NCBI GenBank assembly: GCA_023458355.1
Contig: JAEWZS010000007.1
Location: 1-11,452 of the forward strand
DNA length: 11,452 nt
DNA from: Bacillota bacterium
GTDB lineage: Bacteria; Bacillota; Clostridia; Christensenellales; CAG-138
Reading direction: 5' to 3'
Shown here: piece by piece, positions 1 through 7,946 of the stretch
Position numbering within the stretch: the stretch's first letter is position 1
Layout of the letters: each line of letters starts with the position of its first letter
Program-made: the position numbers and the translations under genes
The notes under the pieces: generated by a model
What the model was told of the DNA's origin: nothing
The model's input: only the letters and a program-made list of their open reading frames with translations
The model's database searches: none

Positions 1-195
1 GCGTCGCCCTGTTGGAGAGGGAGGCGCGAGTATTTACCAATTTTATTCACTAGCCATGGCGGTTCATAGTTTGAACAGGCTCGTAGCGATCAGCACCTTC
101 TATGTGGCACCCACTACTCGATCGAGATCATAATCGGGCACGTGGACTCTCCGAGTTCCTGTCAGCTCCATGTTCGTTCATTTCCGTGTCATACA
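1..195. other. left edge, no recognisable gene
   Basis: No frame on either strand stays open for a convincing length here, and no ribosome site precedes any start. Small structured elements are visible: GTTCA/TGAAC arms at 62-66 and 72-76, and the perfect palindrome CTCGATCGAG at 117-126. On the minus strand short coding-like pieces are broken by stops. This could be the decayed edge of a gene or mobile element continuing off the window, but I cannot name it. Confidence 0.4.
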
Positions 196-235
196 AAAAC
201 CTCCCGTTGTATGTTTCCTACAAAAGGAGGCTTTT
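196..235. terminator. two-way rho-independent terminator hairpin
   Basis: The arms CCTCC (200-204) and GGAGG (226-230) pair. After a 2x2 internal loop, TTGTA (207-211) pairs with TACAA (219-223) around a 7-base loop. The hairpin has A residues on the left and CTTTT on the right, so transcripts from either strand end in a U-run. On the minus strand it lies about 145 bases past the stop of the secreted-protein gene and is its likely terminator. It would also stop transcription entering from the left. Confidence 0.75.
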
Positions 236-379
236 CACTTAAATGAGCGTTTTACTAGAAAAACGCATAGATTTATAATCGGGATCCAGTGCTTGAAACG
301 CAATTGATCGCCTTTGTAGCTGCATCCTTGTAGCAGATTCGAGATTTAGGGCGGTGATTTATTTCGCAGGCATTCGGAG
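236..379. other. intergenic stretch with small hairpin
   Basis: No gene is seen. A perfect 7-bp hairpin, GCGTTTT (247-253) against AAAACGC (260-266) with a 6-base loop, lies between the secreted-protein stop and the terminator. It has no U-run on either side. The stretch is most simply the 3' untranslated part of the minus-strand transcript. Confidence 0.5.
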
Positions 380-1996
380 CTACCCTATTATTGTGATCTC
401 GTAAAAGTTACCGTCAATGACGCTCATGATAAGGCGGCCCTGATATACAGTAATACCCTGAGGTTCTAGACTAAACGCATTTGTCAGATCAATATGCCGC
501 TCGAACTTGTGTGAAACAACATCAAAGTTCATGATCCCTATCATGGAGCCAAGGCTGTTTTCTCGCAGACCGTGAGTTTGTAGCAGGCGACCTTGGTGAA
601 TATAGCCACCTTGGTAAAGAGGAGAATAATAAGGAAGCTCATAGGGGCTGCCTAATATATCTGCATTGGTAAAATGGATCTCATTGCCTTCAGAAAGAGC
701 AGGGATGCGAAATTCACATATCTTGAATACATTACCAAGGTCACTGATATTCGTGTTTTGGCGTTGCATATATACGATTCGATTTCGATCTCGGTCGATA
801 ATAATTTGACCTCCGTAATAACTTGGATTGATGTCGAAGTAAATAGTTTGAATCAGATTCGCACTTGTGGAAGTGACGTTCTCCACATAGCAAGCCTTGG
901 TGCTCAAGTCGCCGGATACATACAGCGCAGGGAACTGAGAGTTACCTGAAGGGTACTCCAACCCAAAGTTTACATTTCCGCAGTGGTTTGTGGAATAGGC
1001 GCTGCCTAATTGAAAGTCTGCAATTTCCGTCCCTGTCGTAGCGTTATATGTAATGCAATACCCGGCGTCGTAGCACTGGAACAGGACGTTGTTAAAGATA
1101 TCAAATCCCTGCATCACATTGCCGCTTGAGTATTTTGAAACCTGAAACAATTTTGTATAGGTTACTTGATCGGAAATTAGCGTAGAATCCAAATTGATTC
1201 TGAAGTGGATTTGGTTGGCGCCGCTGAGACGCTGTGCAAAGAAATTGAACACAGGCTTAGCTGCCGTGCAGAAGAAAGTACCCTGATATGTTTGCGCAGC
1301 GGTATTGTCGGAGGTCGTTGTTTTATAAATAATAGCATCGTCTCCCGCAATGTCACTGTCCTGAGCACGCTGAATTTTCCATGCGGTCTTGCCTTCGTTG
1401 GCGGCGGTGTAGACCGGTGCGCTGGACCAAGCGGCGCTGATCGCATAGGTTTTGCCTACTTCAAAGTTTACGTCGAAATATGCGCTGATGTATTCCATAT
1501 TCGAGTCTACGCTGATCGTTGCATCCAGCAGCACATCCTCCTCTATGGCGGCAGGCTCAATTTCGATTGTGATGCTGTTCGACGTGACGAGCCCCTGCGT
1601 ATAGAGATTGAGGACAGGCATATTCTGCGTGGGAGTAAAGACTCCCACATAATTCTGGCTGGAGGTTCCGTTGCCGCTAGTACTCTGCTTTTTAGCGGTT
1701 TTGATTACGAGATCAGCAACAAATGTACCGCTGCTGTCAGAAACGGTTTGCAGCCTCCAACCGGTAAGACTGCCGGTAAAAACAGGAATGCTGGACCAGG
1801 ATGCGGTTATACTGTAGGATTTTCCTGCCTCAAAATCATAATTAATATACTTGTTGCTGTCTCCTGCTCCGATATTGAGGGTGATATCCAATGAACTACT
1901 GTCCGCTAATGCGATCACAGGCAGTATTGGCATACAGGTTACTGCCAATACGGATGCAAGAAGGATCGTGACAAAACGCTTTTTTCGGCTATACAT
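380..1996 (-). CDS. secreted two-module protein, propeller-like C-terminus
   Basis: This is a 538-residue exported protein that I do not recognise. A basic start (YSRKKR), a hydrophobic core at about 8-28 and an Ala-x-Ala site at 29-31 indicate cleavage by signal peptidase I. Residues about 35-150 and 155-270 are two copies of one module. Both share F-E-x-G-K-x-Y-x-I-x-A-x-W-S-S-x-P-V near their start (about 55-72 and 178-195) and a following W-x-(L/I)-Q. Residues about 283-538 contain repeated short units such as QGFDIFNNVLF, QGGYIHQGRLLQ and QGITVYQGRLIM, which suggests a beta-propeller. No catalytic motif is visible. The start is supported by AGGAAG at 2004-2009, 7 bases upstream. It lies 155 bases after the DUF624 gene on the same strand. 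A surface carbohydrate-binding or adhesin-like role is a guess from module type and context. Confidence 0.8.
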   Translation of the reverse strand: MYSRKKRFVTILLASVLAVTCMPILPVIALADSSSLDITLNIGAGDSNKYINYDFEAGKSYSITASWSSIPVFTGSLTGWRLQTVSDSSGTFVADLVIKTAKKQSTSGNGTSSQNYVGVFTPTQNMPVLNLYTQGLVTSNSITIEIEPAAIEEDVLLDATISVDSNMEYISAYFDVNFEVGKTYAISAAWSSAPVYTAANEGKTAWKIQRAQDSDIAGDDAIIYKTTTSDNTAAQTYQGTFFCTAAKPVFNFFAQRLSGANQIHFRINLDSTLISDQVTYTKLFQVSKYSSGNVMQGFDIFNNVLFQCYDAGYCITYNATTGTEIADFQLGSAYSTNHCGNVNFGLEYPSGNSQFPALYVSGDLSTKACYVENVTSTSANLIQTIYFDINPSYYGGQIIIDRDRNRIVYMQRQNTNISDLGNVFKICEFRIPALSEGNEIHFTNADILGSPYELPYYSPLYQGGYIHQGRLLQTHGLRENSLGSMIGIMNFDVVSHKFERHIDLTNAFSLEPQGITVYQGRLIMSVIDGNFYEITIIG

Positions 1997-2129
1997 TGAG
2001 CATCTTCCTTTCTTTTCTTTGAGTCGATTTTTTAATAGACAGGGTTTTCTTGCACAGGAATATTTTCTAAAACATTAAAAAATAATACTTCATAAAGTGA
2101 GGTCCCTAAACACACGAATAGCTGGTGTG

Positions 2130-2158
2130 AAAATGACGGCCGGCCGGCTAATCATTTT
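2130..2158 (-). terminator. possible weak terminator after DUF624 gene
   Basis: On the minus strand AAAATGA, which includes the DUF624 stop codon, pairs with TCATTTT across a GC-rich centre containing GCC-GGCC-GGC. The 3' arm itself ends in TTTT. A second small hairpin (CACAC/GTGTG, 2111-2129) follows. The inner pairing is imperfect, so this may only reduce read-through into the secreted-protein gene. Confidence 0.35.
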
Positions 2159-2892
2159 GATACCGCCTCGCCAAACAACCGATTCAGCTTAGCGTGTGTG
2201 ATTGCTTGGCCCGATAGGCAAAGCAATGCGGGTAGGCCCGGTAAAATGCACAGAGGAATTATAATGTTGGGGAAAAGCATCAAGAGGGTGGCGGGCAGCA
2301 GCCACAGCGCGTTGAGTAGCACACTGCGCCATCCCATGGCGAAGATAAGCAGTAGGCTATTTTTAAAAACGGCAGCCATTCTTAATTCCATTTGTGTCAA
2401 CTGCTCAAACGTATAAAAAATAATGGGGATTAATAAAAAGATTCCGAAGGTAAGGCAAATTACTATGAGTAGCGGCAAGGCCAATATGCCTTGCGTGCCT
2501 ATAATTATAACTAGAAGAACCAACGCAAGCAGGCTTGTGCAGATAATGCCCGCAGTGAAGCCGCGCCAAAAATATTGTTTAAAATACCCAAACAGAGCTT
2601 TCCACAGGTATACCGGCATGCCAAACTGAAGCTCTCGTATGCTTTTGGAAACAGCGGTATATGCCGCTCCGGCCAGACCAAAGGCGACAAGTATTGCCGG
2701 TATTAAGACCAAGCCCCCAAAGGTGAGGAAGGCCCAAACACATGCGATAGCAGGTAAAAGAAAGGCTATAATTACCAAGTTTAATAGAATCAAAGAAAAT
2801 ATGTTGCCGCTAAGAGCCTGCCACCACCGTCCCAGAGGAGTGATGGGGTTTTCTTCTTCCGTTTGAGGCAGAGTTTGCTTCCAAAAGAGCAT
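2152..2892 (-). CDS. DUF624 (YesL-like) membrane protein
   Basis: This 246-residue, very hydrophobic protein has about five to six membrane segments, roughly at residues 27-50, 55-80, 113-135, 137-162, 185-203 and 208-235. The N-terminal pattern (MLFWK, then PLGRWW, then N-I-F-S-L-I-L-L-N-L) and the overall length match the DUF624/YesL family. That family is regularly encoded beside ABC sugar transporters; its biochemical role is unknown. An open frame extends upstream to 2976, but I chose the start at 2892. AAGGAGA sits 6 bases before it, and the longer form would run into the dehydrogenase gene with no ribosome site. It follows the dehydrogenase stop by only 14 bases and is the last clear member of the minus-strand operon. 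Confidence 0.8.
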   Translation of the reverse strand: MLFWKQTLPQTEEENPITPLGRWWQALSGNIFSLILLNLVIIAFLLPAIACVWAFLTFGGLVLIPAILVAFGLAGAAYTAVSKSIRELQFGMPVYLWKALFGYFKQYFWRGFTAGIICTSLLALVLLVIIIGTQGILALPLLIVICLTFGIFLLIPIIFYTFEQLTQMELRMAAVFKNSLLLIFAMGWRSVLLNALWLLPATLLMLFPNIIIPLCILPGLPALLCLSGQAITHAKLNRLFGEAVSK

Positions 2893-2906
2893 GCTGGTTC
2901 TCCTTA

Positions 2907-3713
2907 TTACCCTCTGGTTTTTCCACCCGCGACATTGATGGTCACGCCGTGTATATACGATGCGCGTTCCGAGCAAAGGAAAGCTACCACATTGGCTACC
3001 TCGGCAAGTTTGCCGCTTCTCCCTAACGGGGTAACGTTCGTTTTGCCGTAGCCCGCTCGCAGCTCTTCGACAGAGATGTTTCTTGTATATGCTAAAGCCG
3101 TTTCATAGGAAAGTGTTCTTAGGCCCGTAGCCTCCAAAATGCCAGGTGCTACGCCTACCACACGTATGCCTTTTTTTCCAAGCTCTTTTGCCCACGAGCG
3201 GGTCAAAGCGTTGACCGCGTTTTTGGTGGCCGCGTAAACGCTTTGCCCTTCCGAGCCTTCAAGACCGCATTCTGAGGACATGTTGATTATAACGCCGCTT
3301 TTTTTCTCTGTCATGACTTTAGCGGCGGGTTGGGTACAGAGGAACACGCCCTTTACGTTTACATCCATCACATTATTCCAAACTTGCAGGTCTAATTCAT
3401 AACGATGCTCTTCATCCACTAAAAGCCGAGGGATATTAATACCCGCGTTATTCACTAGAATATCGATCGTTCCAAAGGCTGTGAGCGCCTGCTGCACCGC
3501 ATCGTTCACGCTTTGAGGATCGGTAACATCGGCACGGCAAAACAGAAGTTTTCCAGCGCTTCCTTCAAATACGGGCGGGCGTTCGCATAGGTCCAGAACC
3601 GCAACATTTGCGCCCAAGCCAAGGAGCTCTTGTGAAATGGCATAGCCGATGCCAGATGCGCCGCCTGTAACGAGTATATTTTTTTCTTCAAGATTCAGCC
3701 ACGAGTTTGGCAT
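2907..3713 (-). CDS. short-chain dehydrogenase/reductase (SDR)
   Basis: This 268-residue cytosolic NAD(P)-dependent oxidoreductase of the classical SDR family probably interconverts a sugar or polyol hydroxyl and ketone. It shows the cofactor motif TGGASGIG at 16-23, NNAG at 88-91, Asn119, Ser146/147 and the catalytic Y160-x-x-x-K164. An acidic residue follows the second strand (VLDL, Asp41), which usually means NAD preference. The start MPNSWLNL resembles sorbitol-6-phosphate dehydrogenase-like members, but I cannot fix the substrate. The length is normal and all active-site residues are present. The ribosome site AGGAG lies 7 bases upstream, and the permease stop is 10 bases before the start, so co-transcription is very likely. 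Confidence 0.88.
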   Translation of the reverse strand: MPNSWLNLEEKNILVTGGASGIGYAISQELLGLGANVAVLDLCERPPVFEGSAGKLLFCRADVTDPQSVNDAVQQALTAFGTIDILVNNAGINIPRLLVDEEHRYELDLQVWNNVMDVNVKGVFLCTQPAAKVMTEKKSGVIINMSSECGLEGSEGQSVYAATKNAVNALTRSWAKELGKKGIRVVGVAPGILEATGLRTLSYETALAYTRNISVEELRAGYGKTNVTPLGRSGKLAEVANVVAFLCSERASYIHGVTINVAGGKTRG

Positions 3714-3723
3714 GCCCTTTCTC

Positions 3724-4626
3724 CTAACCTTTCACCGAGCCTACAGTGAGGCCCTTTACAAAGAATTTTTGTCCGCTTAGAAAAAGAATGAAAACGGGGA
3801 TTACGGTCAAGCAGCAGGCCGCCGCCACAAGGTTGTACTTCGTGCCTTCCTCACTGACAAACTGGTTGAGCGCAACGGGAAGAGTGCGAAGCCTCCAATC
3901 GGACAGGAAGACCAGCGGGTCTAAATAACTGTTCCAATTGTCTAAAAACTGTACGGTTGCCAGCGCTGCTACGGTAGGCTTGACCACGGGGAGCATGATC
4001 TGCGCCCATGTACGCCACTCTCCAGCCCCATCTATCATCGCGCTCTCTCTCAACTCGTTTGGCACACTCAAAAAGGCCTGACGCATCATAAAGGTGGCGG
4101 AAACGGCTATCAGCTTTGGGGCAATAATGGAAAAATGCGTATTCGTCATTTCTAAAGAGGAAAACATGACGAACCGGGGAATCAAAGTAAGCTGCGATGG
4201 CACCATCATTTGAGCCAAATAGATTATAAATAAGATATTGGCTCCTTTAAATTTGAGTTTTGCAAAGGCATAGCCCGCCATTGCGGAGGTGACTACGCTG
4301 ATGGCAGTTGCCAAAACAGTAACCTTGATGGAGTTCCAGTAGGCCAATAAAAAGTGATAATCCTTTTTTGCCGTATCGATATGTAGTATCGTTTTGTAAT
4401 TATCCACGGTGGGATTCTGGGGTACCCATTGAATGGGTATCGTCATTACATCGCGCTCAAGCTTGAAGGAGGAGGTAATCATCCAAATAAATGGAACAAT
4501 CATCAATAGCGCAATAAATAATATAAGCAGCGTCATCATGATTTGCACAAGCTTCTTACGCCGTTTACTGCTAAAAAAGGGTGCTGCAGCTCCAGCTGAT
4601 CCTATATCCGCCTGGGCGTTATTCAT
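3724..4626 (-). CDS. ABC sugar permease, MsmG/AraQ type
   Basis: This 300-residue inner-membrane subunit of a carbohydrate ABC importer (CUT1 type) has about six membrane helices after a cytoplasmic N-terminus rich in Lys/Arg (21-25). The cytoplasmic coupling loop that docks on the ATPase is clear at 194-213 (E-S-A-M-I-D-G-A-G, ending in I-M-L-P). The C-terminus, FFVKGLTVGSVKG, is typical of MsmG-like permeases. The start overlaps the upstream permease stop by 8 bases and has GGAGG 10 bases upstream, which points to translational coupling. It pairs with that permease to form the translocation pore. No ATPase gene is present in the window; such importers often share an MsmK/UgpC-type ATPase encoded elsewhere. 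Confidence 0.93.
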   Translation of the reverse strand: MNNAQADIGSAGAAAPFFSSKRRKKLVQIMMTLLILFIALLMIVPFIWMITSSFKLERDVMTIPIQWVPQNPTVDNYKTILHIDTAKKDYHFLLAYWNSIKVTVLATAISVVTSAMAGYAFAKLKFKGANILFIIYLAQMMVPSQLTLIPRFVMFSSLEMTNTHFSIIAPKLIAVSATFMMRQAFLSVPNELRESAMIDGAGEWRTWAQIMLPVVKPTVAALATVQFLDNWNSYLDPLVFLSDWRLRTLPVALNQFVSEEGTKYNLVAAACCLTVIPVFILFLSGQKFFVKGLTVGSVKG

Positions 4627-5512
4627 CTTTGTTGTTCCTCCATTGCACTAAAGTGATGCCAAGCAATATCAAAAACAGGATGACCGCAACAGAAGATGCG
4701 TAACCCATGTTGTAATAGCTAAACGCCTGCTTATAGATATAGTAAACCAGCGTATAGGTTGAGGAGCCCGGCCCACCCTGCGTCATGACATTTATCTGCC
4801 CGAACACCTTAAAGCTAGAAATAATGCCTGTGATCGTAAGAAAGAACGTGGTAGGCTTAAGCATGGGAAGGGTAATGTGAAAAAACCGCTGGAAGCTGTT
4901 TACTCCGTCGATGTCGGCCGCTTCGTAGACCTCTTTGGAAAGCCCTGTGAGTGAAGCGCTGTAAATGAATATCTGATAGCCGAGGTTTTGCCAAATGCAC
5001 ATCAGCATAACTGCCGGCAAAGCCCATGTATAGCTGGCCAAAAACCTGGGAGGGTCGTCCCATCCCAGATTGCGCAAGAGCTGAGTAAAAGGTCCGTACG
5101 AAGAATAGAGCATGATCCAGACCGCCGAGGAGGCGACGATGTTAGTAATCTTTGGCATATACATCGTGATGCGAGCAAGACCGCTCAGCCTTTTTGAGCA
5201 AAACCTGTCAAGTAGTTCTGCCAGCAGTACCGCGATGAACAGGCCGATGGGCACCGTTACAATGGTGAAAATGACGGTGTTTTTTAAGGACGCAAGGAAC
5301 CAGTCGTCCTTCCATAGGGCAATGAAATTATCAAAACCCACCAAGTTCCAATTGCCGATTCCCTTGAGGAAGTTCCAATCGGTAAAGCTAATAAAAAGAG
5401 AGAAAAGCAGGGGTACTATACTAAAGCAAACCAATCCCAAAAGGCTGGGAATAAGAAAGCTAAGTGCAGTCAAGGTTTTACGTCGCATTCTATTACGGGG
5501 TATTCTTTCCAT
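4619..5512 (-). CDS. ABC sugar permease, MsmF/UgpA type
   Basis: This 297-residue partner permease has about six membrane helices, the first at about 14-40. The coupling loop is at 197-216 (E-A-A-D-I-D-G-V-N, ending in I-T-L-P). The conserved segment MTQGGPGSSTYTLVYYIY (243-260) is characteristic of the MsmF/UgpA branch. The frame is open to an ATG at 5569, but that codon has no ribosome site. I chose 5512 because AGAGG lies 5 bases before it and the protein then begins with the usual basic stretch. A perfect inverted repeat and the remnant of a binding-protein gene lie just upstream, which is the usual order for such operons. It overlaps the next permease by 8 bases. Confidence 0.9.
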   Translation of the reverse strand: MERIPRNRMRRKTLTALSFLIPSLLGLVCFSIVPLLFSLFISFTDWNFLKGIGNWNLVGFDNFIALWKDDWFLASLKNTVIFTIVTVPIGLFIAVLLAELLDRFCSKRLSGLARITMYMPKITNIVASSAVWIMLYSSYGPFTQLLRNLGWDDPPRFLASYTWALPAVMLMCIWQNLGYQIFIYSASLTGLSKEVYEAADIDGVNSFQRFFHITLPMLKPTTFFLTITGIISSFKVFGQINVMTQGGPGSSTYTLVYYIYKQAFSYYNMGYASSVAVILFLILLGITLVQWRNNKDE

Positions 5513-5528
5513 AACAACCTCTAACTGT

Positions 5529-5571
5529 GGATGCGCCGGAAGCTTGTTGTGCGTGAACTGCCGGCGCATCC
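5529..5571 (-). repeat. 11-bp perfect inverted repeat before permease genes
   Basis: GGATGCGCCGG (5529-5539) and its exact complement (5561-5571) flank a 21-base loop. It lies between the binding-protein remnant stop and the permease start and has no U-run after it. Hairpins at this point in sugar ABC operons can stabilise the upstream message or reduce downstream expression. That role is inferred here. Confidence 0.65.
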
Positions 5572-5586
5572 GCTGATTGATTTGAA

Positions 5587-5966
5587 CTATCCGAGCAAGG
5601 CGCCCGATCGGCTCTTCAGGTGTATAAGGGCTTGATCCGCGCTCTTTTGTACATACATTGCGTCTTTGAGCCTCTTGTTGAAAATAGTATTGATCTCGGC
5701 GTCCTTGCCTGTTGTTAAAACCTCACGATCCCGTCGCCCACTGCAGGATATGTTTCCCACGAGCACGTCATACTCGTATTCGCCCTGTACGCCGCCCCAA
5801 AACTGGAGCGTTACCGTTTCTTTGGAAGCTGCAGGCGTTGCAGGGGCCGTCTTTTACGCGTTTGCGAGTTCGGGATATTGCATACTCTCGTTTTGTGCGG
5901 AGGCTCATGCTTCAAGGCGGCTTAGCAATATGGTCATAATAGGAATATCTCGAGAACTTTCTTCAT
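5587..5966 (-). pseudogene. remnant of sugar-binding lipoprotein gene (internal deletion)
   Basis: Reading the minus strand from an ATG at 5964-5966 gives MKKVLEIFLL and then a stop. One frame over, a hydrophobic run ends in LSRLEA followed by TGA where a lipobox Cys (TGC) would be expected. A TAA comes later, then TVTLQFWGGVQGEYEYD. That segment closely matches residues 65-81 of the intact binding protein at 9782 (PVTLQVWGGIQPEYGYD). After a short unmatched stretch, the same frame reads AEINTIFNKRL, then VQKSADQALIHLKS, and ends at TAG (5587-5589). This matches the last about 38 residues of the intact protein (EITTVINEEI, then SKTVDQGL). Roughly 350 codons between the two ends are gone. The gene therefore has a frameshift, two stops and a large deletion, and cannot make a working protein. 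It sits where the cognate binding protein of the two permeases would be. Confidence 0.88.
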
Positions 5967-6019
5967 GTTTAATTTCTTCTTATAGCATAATAGCTTATTT
6001 GCGTGAGGTTGCCAACGCA

Positions 6020-7894
6020 TCACTCATATGCTCTTACTTCAAATACCTTAGCGCTTTCATATCCGTGGGTACGCGTTATGTGGATGCGAATCTCATCGCA
6101 GCACCCTGCGATTTCAACGACATTCAGCCGGTGATAATTGCCCAAAATACTCTTGGCGGCTATCTCGACTCCGTTGAGGTGCAAAGATACGCGATAGTCC
6201 TTAACCAGCTCAGCGGGTGCACCGGGCTGCTGGAGGTTCATGCGCTTTTCAGACAGGGTGATTTTGATGGGCCTGTTCAAATTTGAATCAAATGTGAGGC
6301 GTATTTGCGAGAGCTCCACAGGCTTCTTAAATTTCAAGAACAGTGTTTCCCCCTCAATTGCGAGCCCATCGGATTCCCAACAATTGATTTTTTCCGCTGT
6401 GTTGCGGGAGAGCCCGTTTAAAACGTTTTCTGCGGGGCTGTCTACGCGCGCACTTGTGGCGCTGATCTCGGCGCTTTGCGCGTAGTCATGCGCGTCGCGT
6501 TTGAATACGCCGGGAATATAGCAATCCTCTCTGAGGAGCGCCTGCTGCAGCTCCGTGATATGCGCGTTTAATTCGCGTGGCATACACCCATGCTTTATGC
6601 ATAAAGCCGCCGCGGTGCCTACAGCCTGCCCGCCTACCGAGCAGGTTCCCATAACGCGGGAACTTGCCATGGCCAGCTTCGATGCGCTGATGATTCGCCC
6701 AGCAAAGAACAGATTGGTTATATTCTTAGAATAGTAGCTACGGTAAGGTATGGTATAGAGGCCGGGAAAGTGGTGAACAAACGAGGGCAGCTTGCCTTTA
6801 TCTAAAATTCCCTTAGGCGTATGGTTATCGATGGGCCATCCACCGTAAGAGACGGCGTCGTTAAATAACCTGTTTGTCAGCAGGTCGTTTTCGGTGAGTA
6901 TATAATCCCCCACAAGGCGGCGGCTTTCCCGCACGCCGGGCAGCATGCCTACCCAAACCAAATCAAAGTTTTCCGCTCCGTGATCGCCCCCGTTTTTGAT
7001 ATGGTGCCACACGCCGTAGATGCATCCGACTAATTGATCGCGTATTTTTTCGTACTCCGAAATAATATCGTCTTCCTCGCCTGAGATTTCGATCCACCAA
7101 TAGCCATAGTCTAAGCCGTAGCTGTCAAAATCCTTGCCTTCTTTTTTGGGGCCGTTATCGAGCGAGGTGGTTCTGCCTTCCACATCTTCGGCAAATTTCA
7201 TCAACGCGGGCTGGTTGCCGTGCCCGCGAAAAAGCAGATCGGCTTCGGTTATGGTCCATGCCCATTTGGGCTTTTTGAAAACTACGGGACGACCACGATC
7301 TATCGCCTTAAAAAGCAAAGTGTTGCCCATGCGGGTGTTGTTTGGCATTTCAGGTGCGTCAGGTTCGTTAAATTCCGCTTTGCCTTCGCTCCCAGTCCGA
7401 TATTCGGCGCCCGCAAGATAGCCGAGCGTTCCGTTGCCGGTACAATCGACGAATAGACGGGCGGTTAAGCTCCAGTGTATTTCAGTGGTAAGCTGGTAGC
7501 ATTGGATCTGCGTGATGACGTTATCGTCGAGTTGGGTGTCTATCATGGACGTGTTGAGATAGAGTGTGAGCAAAGGCTCGTCGTAAACCTTTTGCAGCAG
7601 CACCGCATCCCATACGGAATAATTAAAAGAATCGTTATGGTATTTGTTTTCCAGCATCAACTCATGTAAAATGCCGGTTTCCTCCGCATCACGCTTGATG
7701 GAGTTGGCTGAAGCACCGCAAACGTGCATGCGGATTTCGGAACTTGCGTTTCCGCCAAGAACCGGACGGTCATGGATAAGCGCCGTTCGGGCGCCTCCGC
7801 GCGCAGACGCGATTGCGGTGCATACGCCAGAAAGCCCGCCGCCAACGACGATAACATCATAGGCCATAGTTCTTGTTTTCTTTAAGTTGCTCAT
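6020..7894 (-). CDS. FAD-dependent oxidoreductase with extra C-terminal domain
   Basis: This 624-residue flavoprotein is of the FAD_oxidored type (PF12831-like), a group often encoded in carbohydrate-utilisation loci. The dinucleotide-binding motif VVGGGLSG is at 16-23, followed by R-P-V-L-G-G-N (43-49) and V-D-C-T-G-N-G (149-155). A late FAD-contact block, F-F-A-G-R-I-I-S-A-S and then C-S-V-G-G-Q-A-V-G-T-A-A-A, lies in roughly 395-435. Residues about 480-624 form a separate, probably beta-sandwich domain of discoidin/carbohydrate-binding appearance. No signal peptide is visible, so it is likely cytosolic. The substrate is unknown; sugar oxidation fits the neighbours. An ATG at 7894 with AAGGAG 7 bases upstream is preferred over an in-frame TTG at 7897. 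It is the first gene of the minus-strand operon and its promoter and operators lie directly upstream. Confidence 0.87.
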   Translation of the reverse strand: MSNLKKTRTMAYDVIVVGGGLSGVCTAIASARGGARTALIHDRPVLGGNASSEIRMHVCGASANSIKRDAEETGILHELMLENKYHNDSFNYSVWDAVLLQKVYDEPLLTLYLNTSMIDTQLDDNVITQIQCYQLTTEIHWSLTARLFVDCTGNGTLGYLAGAEYRTGSEGKAEFNEPDAPEMPNNTRMGNTLLFKAIDRGRPVVFKKPKWAWTITEADLLFRGHGNQPALMKFAEDVEGRTTSLDNGPKKEGKDFDSYGLDYGYWWIEISGEEDDIISEYEKIRDQLVGCIYGVWHHIKNGGDHGAENFDLVWVGMLPGVRESRRLVGDYILTENDLLTNRLFNDAVSYGGWPIDNHTPKGILDKGKLPSFVHHFPGLYTIPYRSYYSKNITNLFFAGRIISASKLAMASSRVMGTCSVGGQAVGTAAALCIKHGCMPRELNAHITELQQALLREDCYIPGVFKRDAHDYAQSAEISATSARVDSPAENVLNGLSRNTAEKINCWESDGLAIEGETLFLKFKKPVELSQIRLTFDSNLNRPIKITLSEKRMNLQQPGAPAELVKDYRVSLHLNGVEIAAKSILGNYHRLNVVEIAGCCDEIRIHITRTHGYESAKVFEVRAYE

Positions 7895-7917
7895 CAAAAG
7901 GCTCCTTAGAGTCTACA

Positions 7918-7929
7918 ATGTAATTACAT
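7918..7929. promoter_or_regulatory. operator O1, perfect palindrome ATGTAATTACAT
   Basis: This is a perfect 12-bp palindrome, about +11 to +22 in the minus-strand transcript and 9 bases before the ribosome site (7902-7908). It belongs to a family ATGT-N4-ACAT found five times in this intergenic region. A bound repressor here would block transcript elongation or initiation. Confidence 0.7.
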
Positions 7930-7946
7930 AGTTAAGGTTTGTATGT

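Noticed and set aside
1205..1894. 229-codon plus-strand frame opposite the secreted-protein gene
   Set aside because: The opposite strand encodes a protein with signal peptide and clear internal repeats. The plus-strand frame has no ribosome site or recognisable motif.
4619..5569. Permease start at the upstream ATG (5569)
   Set aside because: No ribosome site precedes it and it lies inside the inverted repeat. The ATG at 5512 has AGAGG at proper spacing.
5529..5571. Inverted repeat as a rho-independent terminator
   Set aside because: There is no U-run after the stem on either strand, and the loop is long.
5666..6286. 206-codon plus-strand frame across the binding-protein remnant and the end of the flavoenzyme
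   Set aside because: It is antisense to recognisable coding sequence on the minus strand and shows no family features.
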